A stretch of DNA of 64,000 nucleotides from Rhizobium sp. BK418 (GTDB lineage Bacteria > Pseudomonadota > Alphaproteobacteria > Rhizobiales > Rhizobiaceae): contig NZ_SLZK01000006.1 in the NCBI RefSeq assembly GCF_004341105.1, forward strand, positions 124,001 through 188,000, written 5' to 3'. Under the pieces are notes generated by a model. The model saw only the letters and a program-made list of their open reading frames with translations. It had not been told where the DNA came from and did not search any database. Shown here piece by piece: positions 25,538-33,739 of the stretch (positions within the stretch are counted from its first letter, which is position 1; each line of letters opens with the position of its first letter). A program made the position numbers and the translations under genes.

Positions 25538-26092
25538 TCAGTTTTCGATCTGCTGCTCCGAGACGACGCTGACGATGACTTCGTCGTGTCCGTTCGGATA
25601 GAGAGGCAAATCGACGGTGATCGCTTTCCTGCGCTCGGAGGACGACGCCTCGAGGAATTTCCTGACGCGCCCCTGACCATTCTTCGCGCCTGATGCCTGC
25701 GCGTGTGTCTCATCGACGAGACGACGTTCAAAGGCCGCAGCGTCGATTTCTGCAAAGGCCATGGTGCAGCTTTCCACTTGGCTGTCGCCCACTGAGGCCC
25801 GCGCGACTACCAGCGCCTCGAATGAACCGTCCCCTTCCGCGGTCAGATTCCAGCCTTCCAGCGCCACCGGATCTTCTACGGGCGCGAGGCTTGTGGCCAT
25901 ATCAGTCGCAAGCGCAGGCCAATCCCTGTCCTTCGCCGCAGTGACCGTCCGCTGGAAATCCGGTCCTCGAACGAGACAGCGTTCGTTGAATTGACCAAAC
26001 GGATCCGGTTGGTCGGCGCCTGCCACGCCCGCAAAGCCGGTGAGAAGGATCGCCGTCGAGAGGCAATATGTGATCCTGCACTTGCTTGTCAT
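25538..26092 (-). CDS. Secreted hypothetical protein
   Basis: A 184-residue protein with a signal peptide at residues 1-26 (ending VAGA-DQ). The mature part contains two cysteines (ERCLVRG and ESCTMAF) spaced as a likely disulphide, and a charged C-terminal third. No enzyme motif was recognised. It stands alone between the SDR gene and a divergent small gene. The coding call rests on the signal peptide, amphipathic composition and absence of a better overlapping frame. Confidence 0.65.
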   Translation of the reverse strand: MTSKCRITYCLSTAILLTGFAGVAGADQPDPFGQFNERCLVRGPDFQRTVTAAKDRDWPALATDMATSLAPVEDPVALEGWNLTAEGDGSFEALVVARASVGDSQVESCTMAFAEIDAAAFERRLVDETHAQASGAKNGQGRVRKFLEASSSERRKAITVDLPLYPNGHDEVIVSVVSEQQIEN

Positions 26093-26161
26093 ATGTCAGG
26101 CTCGAGCCTCCTTGGATATTCGCGCCAGGCGTTGCCTTACCATTGCGATGAAAAGGGAGAA

Positions 26162-26347
26162 ATGATGGTCGATATGATCCGCCTTCAAAACACTTGGTCA
26201 TTGACCATTCCCGGCCTTCGCCCTGGCAAAGGGACTATGACCCGAGACGCTGCGGCGATGATCGTTCACGGCAATGTATGGGTTGATGTCGAGATCTATG
26301 GCAGCAAGGGGACCAGACGCTGGATCGATGTGACGGTTTCCGACTGA
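26162..26347 (+). CDS. Small hypothetical protein, 61 residues
   Basis: A short frame with a strong ribosome-binding site (AAGGGAG) just before ATG 26162. A second ATG follows directly. The product is mixed polar and beta-rich (WSLTIPGLRPGKG, WVDVEIYGSKGTRRWIDV) with no recognised family. It is divergent from the secreted hypothetical gene. The strong Shine-Dalgarno site is the main support. Confidence 0.5.
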   Translation: MMVDMIRLQNTWSLTIPGLRPGKGTMTRDAAAMIVHGNVWVDVEIYGSKGTRRWIDVTVSD

Positions 26348-26410
26348 GAGGCAATCGTCCAGCGAAACGAAAATGCTAAGGGCGAAAGGCACGGTCCCAT
26401 CTGGTAGCCA

Positions 26411-26442
26411 AAGACGCGGCCGCCAGATGGCCGCCGCGTCTT
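26411..26442 (-). terminator. Stem-loop after hsp20
   Basis: Perfect 10-bp arms AAGACGCGGC / GCCGCGTCTT with a 12-nt loop, directly downstream of the hsp20 stop. On the hsp20 strand the arm is followed by a short T-containing stretch. It may also end transcription of the small rightward gene. Confidence 0.6.
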
Positions 26443-26449
26443 CGTTCGA

Positions 26450-26959
26450 TTAGCTTTGGATGGCGATGCGTTTGACCTGCGACTGTGCCTTCTCGGTTTT
26501 CGGCAAGGTCACGGTCAGGATGCCGTTCTTGAAGCGGGCCTCGACCTGTGCCTCCATAACCTCGGTGCCGAGCGGGATGCGTCGTTCGAAGCGTCCGTAA
26601 TACCGCTCCGAAAACTGGCGGTCCTTGTCCTCAGTCTCAGAACGCTTCTCGCCTTTCAGTGTCAGCACACCATCATTCAGCAGGACTTCGATGTCTTTCT
26701 CCTCGAGGCCGGGTACCTCGGCGGTCACCTTGATCTCTTTGTCGGTGTCGGACACCTCGATGTTCGGCCAGCCGGCGCTGAAAGCGGTACGGCTGCCGAA
26801 GGAGGGAACGCCGGAGCTGAAACCGCGGAACACATCGTCGAACAAGCGGTTCACCTCACGATGCAACGACAGGAAAGGATCACGGTCGTCATCGCGCAAG
26901 AGATTTGGAACGTGGTTGCCGGTGTCACGGCCCCACGGGATCAGATCACGAACACTCAT
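26450..26959 (-). CDS. Small heat-shock protein Hsp20/alpha-crystallin
   Basis: A 169-residue chaperone holdase that keeps denatured proteins soluble. The alpha-crystallin domain spans about residues 60-160, with typical strands VTAEVPGLEEKDIEV, LTLKGEKRSE and the C-terminal FKNGILTVTLPKTE. The final Ile-x-Ile anchor is visible in 'RIAIQS'. The N-terminal part begins MSVRDLIPWGRD. Start ATG 26959 has AAAGGAGA upstream. It shares a divergent intergenic region with a small acidic protein gene; that region has an RpoH-like promoter and a leader capable of masking the ribosome-binding site. Confidence 0.95.
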   Translation of the reverse strand: MSVRDLIPWGRDTGNHVPNLLRDDDRDPFLSLHREVNRLFDDVFRGFSSGVPSFGSRTAFSAGWPNIEVSDTDKEIKVTAEVPGLEEKDIEVLLNDGVLTLKGEKRSETEDKDRQFSERYYGRFERRIPLGTEVMEAQVEARFKNGILTVTLPKTEKAQSQVKRIAIQS

Positions 26960-26963
26960 GGTT

Positions 26964-27021
26964 TTCTCCTTTCTGTTGGTTCGGTTGGTAAGCCCCATTT
27001 GGGTTCCGAGCGCCAGGAGAA
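26964..27021 (-). promoter_or_regulatory. hsp20 leader with a sequence complementary to the ribosome-binding site
   Basis: In the hsp20 mRNA the Shine-Dalgarno AGGAGAA (complement of 26964-26970) can pair over seven bases with TTCTCCT (complement of 27015-27021) about 44 nt upstream. Rhizobial small heat-shock genes are known to use ROSE-type RNA thermometers that hide the ribosome-binding site at low temperature. No canonical ROSE sequence was recognised, so this is a candidate only. Confidence 0.35.
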
Positions 27022-27069
27022 GCCGACGCCTCCCCACAGTATGGGCTCATCAAACATGCTATATTATTG

Positions 27070-27097
27070 ATATAATTCAGTGCCTTGCGGATTCAAG
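27070..27097 (-). promoter_or_regulatory. RpoH-like promoter for hsp20
   Basis: On the minus strand, CTTGAA (complement of 27092-27097) and TTATAT (complement of 27070-27075) are 16 bp apart. This resembles the alphaproteobacterial heat-shock sigma-factor pattern (CTTG, then an A/T-rich -10). The predicted transcript would have a leader of about 95-100 nt. Confidence 0.45.
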
Positions 27098-27177
27098 GGG
27101 TAAGTTTTCCGATAGGAAAATTGATCTTTCTAGCAGCGTTACTAGGTTCACGCGGAGGTAAAGAGAGGAGGAATGAT

Positions 27178-27399
27178 ATGACAATGACTTCCGACGATGT
27201 CATCGCCATCCTTGGGCCTGTCGATGATACACTTGTAGCCGAGGTCATCGCGACCGGTGCAACGCAGGCCGAGCTCGCAGAAGCATTTGCGTGGGCCAAC
27301 AATGACGAGGCCTTGATTGGCGAGGGGCGACGCCTGGCGACGGGCAGGGTTGCTGTGCTCGTCGATCTGCTGACTTCGGACGATGAGGAGCCGCAATAG
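27178..27399 (+). CDS. Small acidic hypothetical protein, 73 residues
   Basis: A compact acidic, helix-rich protein (DDVIAILGPVDDTLVAEVIATG, AELAEAFAWANNDEAL). No family recognised. It has an excellent ribosome-binding site (AGGAGG, six bases before ATG 27178). It is divergent from hsp20 and may share heat or stress control, but no clear rightward heat-shock promoter was identified. It converges with the debranching-enzyme gene. Confidence 0.65.
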   Translation: MTMTSDDVIAILGPVDDTLVAEVIATGATQAELAEAFAWANNDEALIGEGRRLATGRVAVLVDLLTSDDEEPQ

Positions 27400-27438
27400 G
27401 AATGGTGTATAACCCGGCTCCCGGAGATTGTGGTTCAT

Positions 27439-29643
27439 CTATAGCATTGTGAGCACTCGAACGTCGCCTCTGCGTTCGACGACATCGACCATGACATGGC
27501 GCCCGGAGCGGCGGACGGCGACATCGGCCGAGCCATTACCGATGGATAGATCTCGCAAGAGCACTTCATCCAGGAAGGAGGGCAGCCGCGGCTCGTTGAA
27601 GCTGATCCGCAAGGCGTCCGGATCGAAATCCAATCCCAAGCAGGATTGCAACAGCGAGAGGGGAGCGGCTGCCGCCCAAGCCTGCGGCGCGCAGGCAACA
27701 GGATAGAAGGTCGGCCCTTGCGCGCGCTGACGCGCAAACCCGCAGAAAAGTTCGGGAAGCCGCTGCAGGTCGATGTAGGTGGAGGCGGCAAACAATCCTT
27801 CGAAGATCCGTGCAGCATCGGATCGATAGCCATATCGCGCCAGGCCTTTGGCAATCATCGCGTTGTCGTGCGGCCAGACCGAACCGTTGTGATAACTCAT
27901 CGGATTGTAACGCGCCTCCGTGGAGGCGATGGTGCGGATACCCCAGCCGCAGAAGGATGGAGCGCTCATCAGCGTGCGGGCGACCTGCTTGGCCCGCTCG
28001 GGAAAGGCGATGCCGGCGAAGAGCGCGTGGCCGGCGTTGGAGGAGCGGGTTCGGCACGGCCGCTTGTTTCCGTCAAGTGCCAGCACGTATGTGCCGAGTT
28101 CCTCGTCGAAAAAGGCGGCGTCAAAGGCACGACGCAAACCTTCAGCTCTGACGAGGAGGCTTGCGCTGCGTTCAGCCCGATTGAGACGGCGGAAGATATC
28201 TGCCGCCGCCTGCCAGGCGCCGTAAACGTAGGCCTGCACCTCGGCAATGGCAATCGGCCCTTTGGCCAATGCGCCGTCCGCATGAAAGATGGAATCGTGA
28301 CTGTCCTTCCAAGCCTGGTTCACCAGGCCCTCTTCGGTCAAGCGTCCATATTCGACGAAGCCGTCGCCATCCCGGTCGCCATATTCGTCGATCCAGGTGA
28401 GAGCCGCCTCGATATGCGGGAGAAGACGCTCGATAGTTGCAAGGTCGCCGGTTCGATGGAGATATTCGCCGGCGAGCATCACGAACAGAGGCGTGGAATC
28501 GATGCTGCCGTAGTAGCGCCGGAAAGGAACTTCGCCGAGTTCAGCCATTTCTCCGGCGCGTACTTCATGCAGGATTTTGCCCGGCTCGGAGTCCGAGGAT
28601 GGATCGACATCCGTCGCCTGGTTGATCGCGAGATGCCCAAGAACACCGCGGGCGATCTCCGGATCCAGCCAAAGCGTTTCAAGAGCGGTAATGATGGCAT
28701 CGCGCCCAAAAACCGTGCTGAACCAGGGAATGCCGGCATAGGGATAGGGGCCTTCGGGCTTTTCCGTCATCAGCATATAGAGATCGGCAATGCTGCGCCG
28801 CGCGGCTTCGTTGAAGATCCCGTTTGATGTTGCAATCGAAGCCGCGCGTGAGGATAAGGCCCGCAACGCCCGGCGGGCATCCCGCAGGCCAATGAAAAAG
28901 GAACGATAGCCTGGGCGCTGGGTCACCGTCTGGTCGCAACCGATCTCGATGAACAGCGGCCGGGTTTCCTGTGGCGCCAGGTGGAGGTCATAGACGACAT
29001 GATCGCTGCCAAGTTGATCCGGCTGCGGATCGAAGGACAGCCGCGTCGATCGTTTCCGCTTGTCCAAGCCTATATAGGAGAGCAGGACCGCATCCTGCTC
29101 CACGACGGCCGGAAGATGCCGTCCTCTCCTGGCCCTCACCGTTCCCCGCACCTCGAACAGATCGGCGAAATCAGCTCCAAATCCAATCTCGATGCGGACA
29201 TGCTGCGGTCGATCGTCATAGTTGCTGACGGTCAGCCGCTCGTAGCATCGCGCATTCCAGAGGAAGCGTGACCTTCGCAGATGGATCAGGTCGTGGCCAA
29301 GGGTGAGTTTGCCCTTGTCGTCAAAGTGATCGGGATTGGTCAGGTCGCACCTTAGGGTGGCGTTGTCGTCGCGCAATGTGGACGACAGCAGCATTGGCCG
29401 CTTTCCATTGATCGTCAGATAAAGGTGGGAAAGATATCGCGTATCGAGATGAAAGAGGCCTTCCGGACTGCCAGGCCCGGAAAGCACATCCCCATTGTGA
29501 TCGAAGACGGCAAAGGTGTCGCCGTGCTTCAGGGTGCGGGGCCGCCTCTCTTGCAGAGATGCTGCAGCCGGAATGAAGAACTGTGCTATCGGCGCTGCGG
29601 GGCTCGCCAATGCAGTGGCCGGATTACTGCCTGTTGAAACCAT
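27439..29643 (-). CDS. Glycogen-debranching (amylo-alpha-1,6-glucosidase) family protein
   Basis: A 734-residue protein with two parts. The N-terminal beta domain (about 30-250) starts near LKHGDTFAVFDHNGD, and the C-terminal (alpha/alpha)6 barrel of the GDE/MGH glycosidase type covers about 270-720. Landmarks are GIPWFSTVFGRDAIIT, GKILHEVRAGEMAE, YYGSIDSTPLFV, NQAWKDSHDSIFHADG and the late MSYHNGSVWPHDNAM. The two Asp/Glu-rich stretches probably hold the catalytic acids. It should cleave alpha-glucosidic links in storage polyglucan. It follows the GT4 gene by 19 bp in the same direction, so the two are probably co-transcribed. Confidence 0.88.
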   Translation of the reverse strand: MVSTGSNPATALASPAAPIAQFFIPAAASLQERRPRTLKHGDTFAVFDHNGDVLSGPGSPEGLFHLDTRYLSHLYLTINGKRPMLLSSTLRDDNATLRCDLTNPDHFDDKGKLTLGHDLIHLRRSRFLWNARCYERLTVSNYDDRPQHVRIEIGFGADFADLFEVRGTVRARRGRHLPAVVEQDAVLLSYIGLDKRKRSTRLSFDPQPDQLGSDHVVYDLHLAPQETRPLFIEIGCDQTVTQRPGYRSFFIGLRDARRALRALSSRAASIATSNGIFNEAARRSIADLYMLMTEKPEGPYPYAGIPWFSTVFGRDAIITALETLWLDPEIARGVLGHLAINQATDVDPSSDSEPGKILHEVRAGEMAELGEVPFRRYYGSIDSTPLFVMLAGEYLHRTGDLATIERLLPHIEAALTWIDEYGDRDGDGFVEYGRLTEEGLVNQAWKDSHDSIFHADGALAKGPIAIAEVQAYVYGAWQAAADIFRRLNRAERSASLLVRAEGLRRAFDAAFFDEELGTYVLALDGNKRPCRTRSSNAGHALFAGIAFPERAKQVARTLMSAPSFCGWGIRTIASTEARYNPMSYHNGSVWPHDNAMIAKGLARYGYRSDAARIFEGLFAASTYIDLQRLPELFCGFARQRAQGPTFYPVACAPQAWAAAAPLSLLQSCLGLDFDPDALRISFNEPRLPSFLDEVLLRDLSIGNGSADVAVRRSGRHVMVDVVERRGDVRVLTML

Positions 29644-29662
29644 CGACAGGGCTCCCGTGCGA

Positions 29663-30754
29663 TTAGGCGACGACTTTCAGGTCGAGCGATTGACCGTTCA
29701 CCCGGCGAACAGCGGTTCTTGGGCGAACGCCCGGCAGATTGCGATAGATGCCGAGATAGTCCCGCGCCATCCGTTCTGCTGTGAAACGATCCTCGAAAGC
29801 ACGCCGGACCTTGCGACGATCAAGCCGCAGCAGCCATTCGATATTTTCTGCGGCCTCCTGAACACTGTCGACCAACACACCGGAGACGCCCTCATCGATC
29901 ACTTCAGGAACAGAGCCGCAGCGGAAAGCGATAACAGGTGTACCGCAGGCCATAGCTTCGATCATGACAATCCCGAAGGGCTCCGGCCAATCGATCGGGA
30001 AAAGCAGCGCACCGGCATTGCCGAGGAAACTCGCCTTCCGATGCTCGTCGATCTCGCCGACGAACTCGACATTCGAATGGCTTTTTACCATCGGCTCGAT
30101 CACCGTTTCCCAATAGGCTCTGTCCACATCATCGATTTTGGCTGCCATTTTCAGCGGCATGCCGACCTTTGCGGCGATCTGGATGGCGCGGTCTGGCCGC
30201 TTTTCGGGTGATATGCGACCGAGGAAGGCAAGATAATTTCCCTTCGGCCGTTCCGTGAAGGGTAGCAGATCTCGGGGCAGGCCATGATAAACCGTTCCCG
30301 ACCAGTTGACCGGCGGCATCGGGCGGCGCTGATCATTGGAGATCGAAACGAGGGGAATATCGGCAAACGCCTTGTAGAAGGGCTTGAGATCAGGCAGGTC
30401 GAGACGCCCATGCAGCGTCGTGACCGTGCGGTCGGCGAAATCTCGGATCAGCGGGAAATGCAGGAGATCGATATGGAAATGCAGCACGTCGAACTCATGC
30501 GCGCGCTGGCGGATCTCCTCCAGCATCATGATCTGGTGCGGCAGTTGGTCCTTGACCGCCGGGTTGAGCCGCAGCGCAATGTCCGAGCACGGCACCAGTA
30601 CAGCACTGGTGGCGGAATCGCCGCTGGCAAAGAGCGTGACGTCATGGCCTTGGGCAACGAGTTCTTCAGTGAGATAGGAGACAATGCGCTCGGTTCCCCC
30701 GTAAAGCTTGGGCGGAACGCTTTCAGCGAGCGGTGCGATCTGAGCGATCTTCAT
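29663..30754 (-). CDS. Glycosyltransferase family 4 (GT-B fold)
   Basis: A 363-residue retaining glycosyltransferase. The N-terminal acceptor domain shows PPKLYGGTERIVSYL and the H-rich HFHIDLLHF. The C-terminal donor domain has LGRISPEKRPDRAI and the nucleotide-sugar E-x7-E motif in EPFGIVMIEAMACGTPVIAF. ATG 30754 is chosen because AGGAGG lies seven bases upstream; the TTG two codons earlier is less likely. It is upstream of the debranching-enzyme gene, so a role in polyglucan or another stress-related glycan is plausible; donor and acceptor are unknown. Confidence 0.9.
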   Translation of the reverse strand: MKIAQIAPLAESVPPKLYGGTERIVSYLTEELVAQGHDVTLFASGDSATSAVLVPCSDIALRLNPAVKDQLPHQIMMLEEIRQRAHEFDVLHFHIDLLHFPLIRDFADRTVTTLHGRLDLPDLKPFYKAFADIPLVSISNDQRRPMPPVNWSGTVYHGLPRDLLPFTERPKGNYLAFLGRISPEKRPDRAIQIAAKVGMPLKMAAKIDDVDRAYWETVIEPMVKSHSNVEFVGEIDEHRKASFLGNAGALLFPIDWPEPFGIVMIEAMACGTPVIAFRCGSVPEVIDEGVSGVLVDSVQEAAENIEWLLRLDRRKVRRAFEDRFTAERMARDYLGIYRNLPGVRPRTAVRRVNGQSLDLKVVA

Positions 30755-30838
30755 CGGCAAACCTCCTCAATTGAGCAAAGAATCCTCAGGAAAGAACCAC
30801 CTGCGTCCTCGAAGGCACGCAGCGGCCAGATAGGATGT

Positions 30839-31264
30839 CTAGATCTCGAATGACTGTCGGCGACATCCTCCTTTCCGGTAGCTGCACAGGCCAATGCTCC
30901 CTAACCGGCGAACTCGCTGCGGGTTCCGTCGAGGGGGTCTTTGGATGTCGAAGAAATGAGATGAAATTATCCCTTGAGATCGTCGATCGTTCTTTTCCAA
31001 CGTCTTGAGCGCCTCGATCGCCTCGTCACGGGAGACGGCCTTATCCGTTTCTGAAAAAAGTCGAAGAGCCGGTATGGGTTCGATCGCAGACAACTCGGAT
31101 GCCTCTGAAGCGGGTATGACCGGCTTCGCGTCCTTGCCGACGTCTTCGGCTGAAAGCACCTCGCGGGAGATCTCGAAATTGATGGCCGGATGAAGCAGAT
31201 GCGCGGCGCTAATCACTGCTGTGGTTTCCCGCGCTGCGGATCTGTTGATGTTTTCCTTTCTCAT
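30839..31264 (-). CDS. Hypothetical protein downstream of groEL
   Basis: A 141-residue frame starting at ATG 31264 with GGAG nearby. The first 95 residues look protein-like and acidic (REVLSAEDVGKDAKPVIPAS, DEAIEALKTLEKNDRRSQG). The last 45 are basic and low in hydrophobic residues, so the true product might end differently. No family recognised. It lies beyond the strong groEL terminator and has no obvious promoter of its own. The call is uncertain. Confidence 0.4.
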   Translation of the reverse strand: MRKENINRSAARETTAVISAAHLLHPAINFEISREVLSAEDVGKDAKPVIPASEASELSAIEPIPALRLFSETDKAVSRDEAIEALKTLEKNDRRSQGIISSHFFDIQRPPRRNPQRVRRLGSIGLCSYRKGGCRRQSFEI

Positions 31265-31320
31265 AACTTGGCTCCATTGATCGTGACCGATGGAACTTGA
31301 TTGGTTTCCATAAAGCATCT

Positions 31321-31353
31321 GAAGGTCCGCGCCGACAGACGGCGCGGACCTTC
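31321..31353 (-). terminator. groESL terminator
   Basis: A perfect 14-bp stem (GAAGGTCCGCGCCG / CGGCGCGGACCTTC) with a 5-nt loop, 9 bp past the groEL stop codon. The following bases on the minus strand include TTT but no long U-run. Confidence 0.8.
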
Positions 31354-31362
31354 GCAATCGCT

Positions 31363-32991
31363 TTAGAAGTCCATGCCGGCACCGGCAGGCATTGCCGGGG
31401 CGGTGTCCTTCTTGGGCTTTTCGGCGATCATGGCTTCCGTCGTGACCAGCAGGCCGGCAACCGAAGCGGCATCCTGAAGCGCGGTACGCACGACCTTGGC
31501 CGGATCGATGACGCCTTGCGCGTAGAGATCGCCATATTCGCCGGTCTGGGCGTTCCACCCGTAGGAGAAGTCGCTCTTCTCGCGCAGCTTGCCGACGACC
31601 ACCGAACCCTCAGCGCCGGCGTTTTCGGCGATCTGGCGGGCCGGCGATTCTATCGCGCGGCGGACGATGTCGATGCCCACGCGCTGATCATCGTTGTCAG
31701 TCGGCAGACCGTCGAGGGCCTTGACGGCACGCAGCAGTGCAACGCCGCCACCGGGCAGGATGCCCTCCTCGACGGCGGCACGGGTCGCATGCAGAGCGTC
31801 GTCGACACGATCCTTCTTTTCCTTCACTTCGATTTCCGTCGAACCGCCGACGCGGATGACGGCAACGCCGCCAGCGAGCTTGGCAAGACGTTCCTGCAGC
31901 TTTTCGCGGTCATAGTCGGAGGTGGTCTCTTCGATCTGGGCCTTGATCTGAGCAACACGACCGTCGATCTCCGACTTCGAACCGACGCCGTCGATAATGG
32001 TCGTGTTCTCCTTCTCGATCGCCACCTTTTTGGCGCGGCCGAGCATATTGAGCGCGACGTTTTCGAGCTTGATGCCGAGGTCTTCGGAGATGACCGTGCC
32101 GCCCGTCAGGATGGCGATGTCTTCGAGCATTGCCTTGCGGCGGTCGCCGAAGCCTGGAGCCTTGACGGCAGCAATCTTGAGGCCGCCACGCAGCTTGTTG
32201 ACGACGAGGGTCGCAAGAGCTTCGCCTTCGACGTCTTCAGCGATGATCAGGAGCGGCTTGCCCGATTGGACGACGGCCTCAAGGATCGGGAGCATGGACT
32301 GCAGGTTCGAGAGCTTCTTCTCGTGAATGAGGATGTAGGGATCCTCGAATTCGACGCGCATCTTGTCCTGGTTGGTGACGAAGTAGGGGCTCAGGTAGCC
32401 GCGGTCGAACTGCATGCCTTCGACGACTTCGAGTTCGGTTTCGGCGGTCTTGGCTTCTTCGACAGTGATGACGCCCTCGTTGCCGACCTTTTCCATGGCT
32501 TCAGCGAGAAAACGGCCGATCTCGGCATCGCCATTAGCGGAGATCGTACCGACTTGGGCGATCTCGGAATTGCTCGTGATTTTACGGGCGTTGGTCTTCA
32601 GTTCCTTGACCACCGCATCGACGGCAAGATCGATACCGCGCTTCAGGTCCATCGGGTTCATGCCGGAGGCGACGGCCTTGGCGCCCTCCTTGACGATTGC
32701 TTGGGCGAGCACTGTGGCGGTCGTTGTGCCGTCGCCCGCAAGATCGTTGGTTTTGGAGGCGACTTCGCGCAGCATCTGGGCGCCCATGTTTTCGAACTTA
32801 TCTTCGAGTTCGATTTCCTTGGCGACCGAAACACCGTCCTTGGTAATGCGCGGAGCGCCGAAGGACTTGTCGATGACGACGTTGCGGCCTTTCGGACCGA
32901 GCGTCACCTTTACCGCATTGGCAAGCACATCGACCCCTCGCAGCATGCGTTCACGGGCGTCGGTGTGGAATTTGACGTCTTTCGCAGCCAT
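31363..32991 (-). CDS. groEL: 60-kDa chaperonin GroEL
   Basis: A 542-residue chaperonin forming the ATP-driven folding chamber with GroES. Typical features are the N-terminus AAKDVKFHTDARERML, the ATP motif GDGTTTATVLAQ, the apical KAPGFGDRRKAMLEDI and the family signature region AAVEEGILPGGGVAL. The C-terminal tail ends GGAGMDF with only a short Gly-Met repeat. ATG 32991 has GGAG eight bases upstream. It follows groES by 52 bp. Rhizobia usually have several groEL copies, and this one sits among accessory genes, so it is probably not the only copy. Confidence 0.97.
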   Translation of the reverse strand: MAAKDVKFHTDARERMLRGVDVLANAVKVTLGPKGRNVVIDKSFGAPRITKDGVSVAKEIELEDKFENMGAQMLREVASKTNDLAGDGTTTATVLAQAIVKEGAKAVASGMNPMDLKRGIDLAVDAVVKELKTNARKITSNSEIAQVGTISANGDAEIGRFLAEAMEKVGNEGVITVEEAKTAETELEVVEGMQFDRGYLSPYFVTNQDKMRVEFEDPYILIHEKKLSNLQSMLPILEAVVQSGKPLLIIAEDVEGEALATLVVNKLRGGLKIAAVKAPGFGDRRKAMLEDIAILTGGTVISEDLGIKLENVALNMLGRAKKVAIEKENTTIIDGVGSKSEIDGRVAQIKAQIEETTSDYDREKLQERLAKLAGGVAVIRVGGSTEIEVKEKKDRVDDALHATRAAVEEGILPGGGVALLRAVKALDGLPTDNDDQRVGIDIVRRAIESPARQIAENAGAEGSVVVGKLREKSDFSYGWNAQTGEYGDLYAQGVIDPAKVVRTALQDAASVAGLLVTTEAMIAEKPKKDTAPAMPAGAGMDF

Positions 32992-33043
32992 TTTTTTCAC
33001 TCCTTCAATAGGCAGCTAATTTGACTGATGATTGGAAGGCCCC

Positions 33044-33358
33044 TCAGGCGGCTTTTTTCTGCTCGGCCTGAGCCTCGACGATGCCCATGACATCGCTTTC
33101 CTTCATGATCAGGAGATCCTCGCCATTCAGCTTGATTTCGGTGCCGGACCATTTGCCGAACAGAATGCGATCGCCAACTTTGACGTCGAGCGCCTGGATC
33201 TGTCCGGCATCGTTGCGCGCGCCGGGGCCGACGGCGATAACTTCGCCCTCCTGCGGTTTTTCCTTTGCGGTATCGGGAATGATGATGCCGCCCTTGGTCT
33301 TTTCTTCCGAATCGACGCGGCGGACGAGAATGCGATCATGAAGTGGTCGGAACGACAT
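33044..33358 (-). CDS. groES: 10-kDa co-chaperonin GroES
   Basis: A 104-residue co-chaperonin that caps GroEL. The N-terminus FRPLHDRILVRRVDSEEKT, the mobile loop KTKGGIIIPDTAKEKP and the later GPGARND and DRILFGKWSG are canonical. It is the first gene of the groESL operon, with GGAGG before the ATG. The leader of about 90 nt contains a GC-rich hairpin at 33404-33421. Confidence 0.97.
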   Translation of the reverse strand: MSFRPLHDRILVRRVDSEEKTKGGIIIPDTAKEKPQEGEVIAVGPGARNDAGQIQALDVKVGDRILFGKWSGTEIKLNGEDLLIMKESDVMGIVEAQAEQKKAA

Positions 33359-33403
33359 GTTTTCCTCCGATGGACAAACAATGATGATGTTGTTCCCCTA
33401 GCC

Positions 33404-33421
33404 GGACCGGATGACCAGTCC
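33404..33421 (-). promoter_or_regulatory. Hairpin in the groES leader
   Basis: GGACUGG / CCGGUCC can form a 7-bp stem (one G-U pair) with a 4-nt loop in the groES mRNA, about 45 nt before the start codon. It may stabilise the 5' end of the message. Confidence 0.35.
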
Positions 33422-33463
33422 GGGCGGGTGCAAAGACCTCGGTCGAGCGTCTTGCGCGAAATG

Positions 33464-33492
33464 ATCTGGTTTTGCGATTTTTTGATTTCAAG
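33464..33492 (-). promoter_or_regulatory. RpoH-like promoter of groESL
   Basis: On the minus strand, CTTGAA (complement of 33487-33492) and CCAGAT (complement of 33464-33469) are spaced by 17 bp. The -35 matches the heat-shock consensus well and the -10 only partly. Transcription would start about 95-100 bp before groES. Confidence 0.5.
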
Positions 33493-33509
33493 AGGGACGA
33501 AACAAAAAA

Positions 33510-33536
33510 TTAGCACTCACCTAAGAGCGCTGCTAA
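33510..33536. promoter_or_regulatory. CIRCE-like element (HrcA site) upstream of groESL
   Basis: TTAGCACTC-N9-CGCTGCTAA. The left half matches the CIRCE consensus perfectly and the spacer is the standard nine bases, but the right half matches only 6 of 9. It lies upstream of the RpoH-like -35 rather than between promoter and gene, which is unusual. HrcA control is inferred. Confidence 0.65.
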
Positions 33537-33739
33537 TGCGATGGAAAAGAACGGGAAATCGCAATTTGGACGCGTCGGAACAGGAATTCGCGGAAGCTAT
33601 GTTGCTCCGGTCGCTGATAATTGGAAGTGCTATCGGAGAGGCCCAGATGCCGGGTGACGCCAGGCGGTCGGCGGGTCGGTCGCTCAGGCGCTTGGCAACG
33701 GGCGTCGATCCTGCGGCGATAATGCTGATAGATAGGAGT
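33537..33739. other. Intergenic stretch beyond the groESL control region
   Basis: About 200 bp between the CIRCE-like site and the end of the PNPOx-like gene. A rightward frame from ATG 33535 reads protein-like for about 65 codons but continues antisense through the PNPOx-like gene. It was not called. Confidence 0.4.

Noticed and set aside
25171..25755. Leftward frame between the SDR and secreted hypothetical genes
   Set aside because: It overlaps both neighbours in another frame and has a basic, low-complexity translation; the neighbours have better support.
27083..27120. Two short inverted repeats (CCTTG/CAAGG and TTTTCC/GGAAAA) in the hsp20 divergent region
   Set aside because: Five- and six-base arms are expected by chance in A/T-rich promoter DNA; no matching regulator or T-run.
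31297..33024. Long rightward open frame (about 575 codons) across the groEL region
   Set aside because: It is exactly antisense to groEL, whose protein is unmistakable; long antisense frames are common in G+C-rich genes.
33535..33739. Rightward protein-like reading after the CIRCE element
   Set aside because: It has no ribosome-binding site, continues antisense through the PNPOx-like gene, and its first bases overlap the CIRCE-like site.
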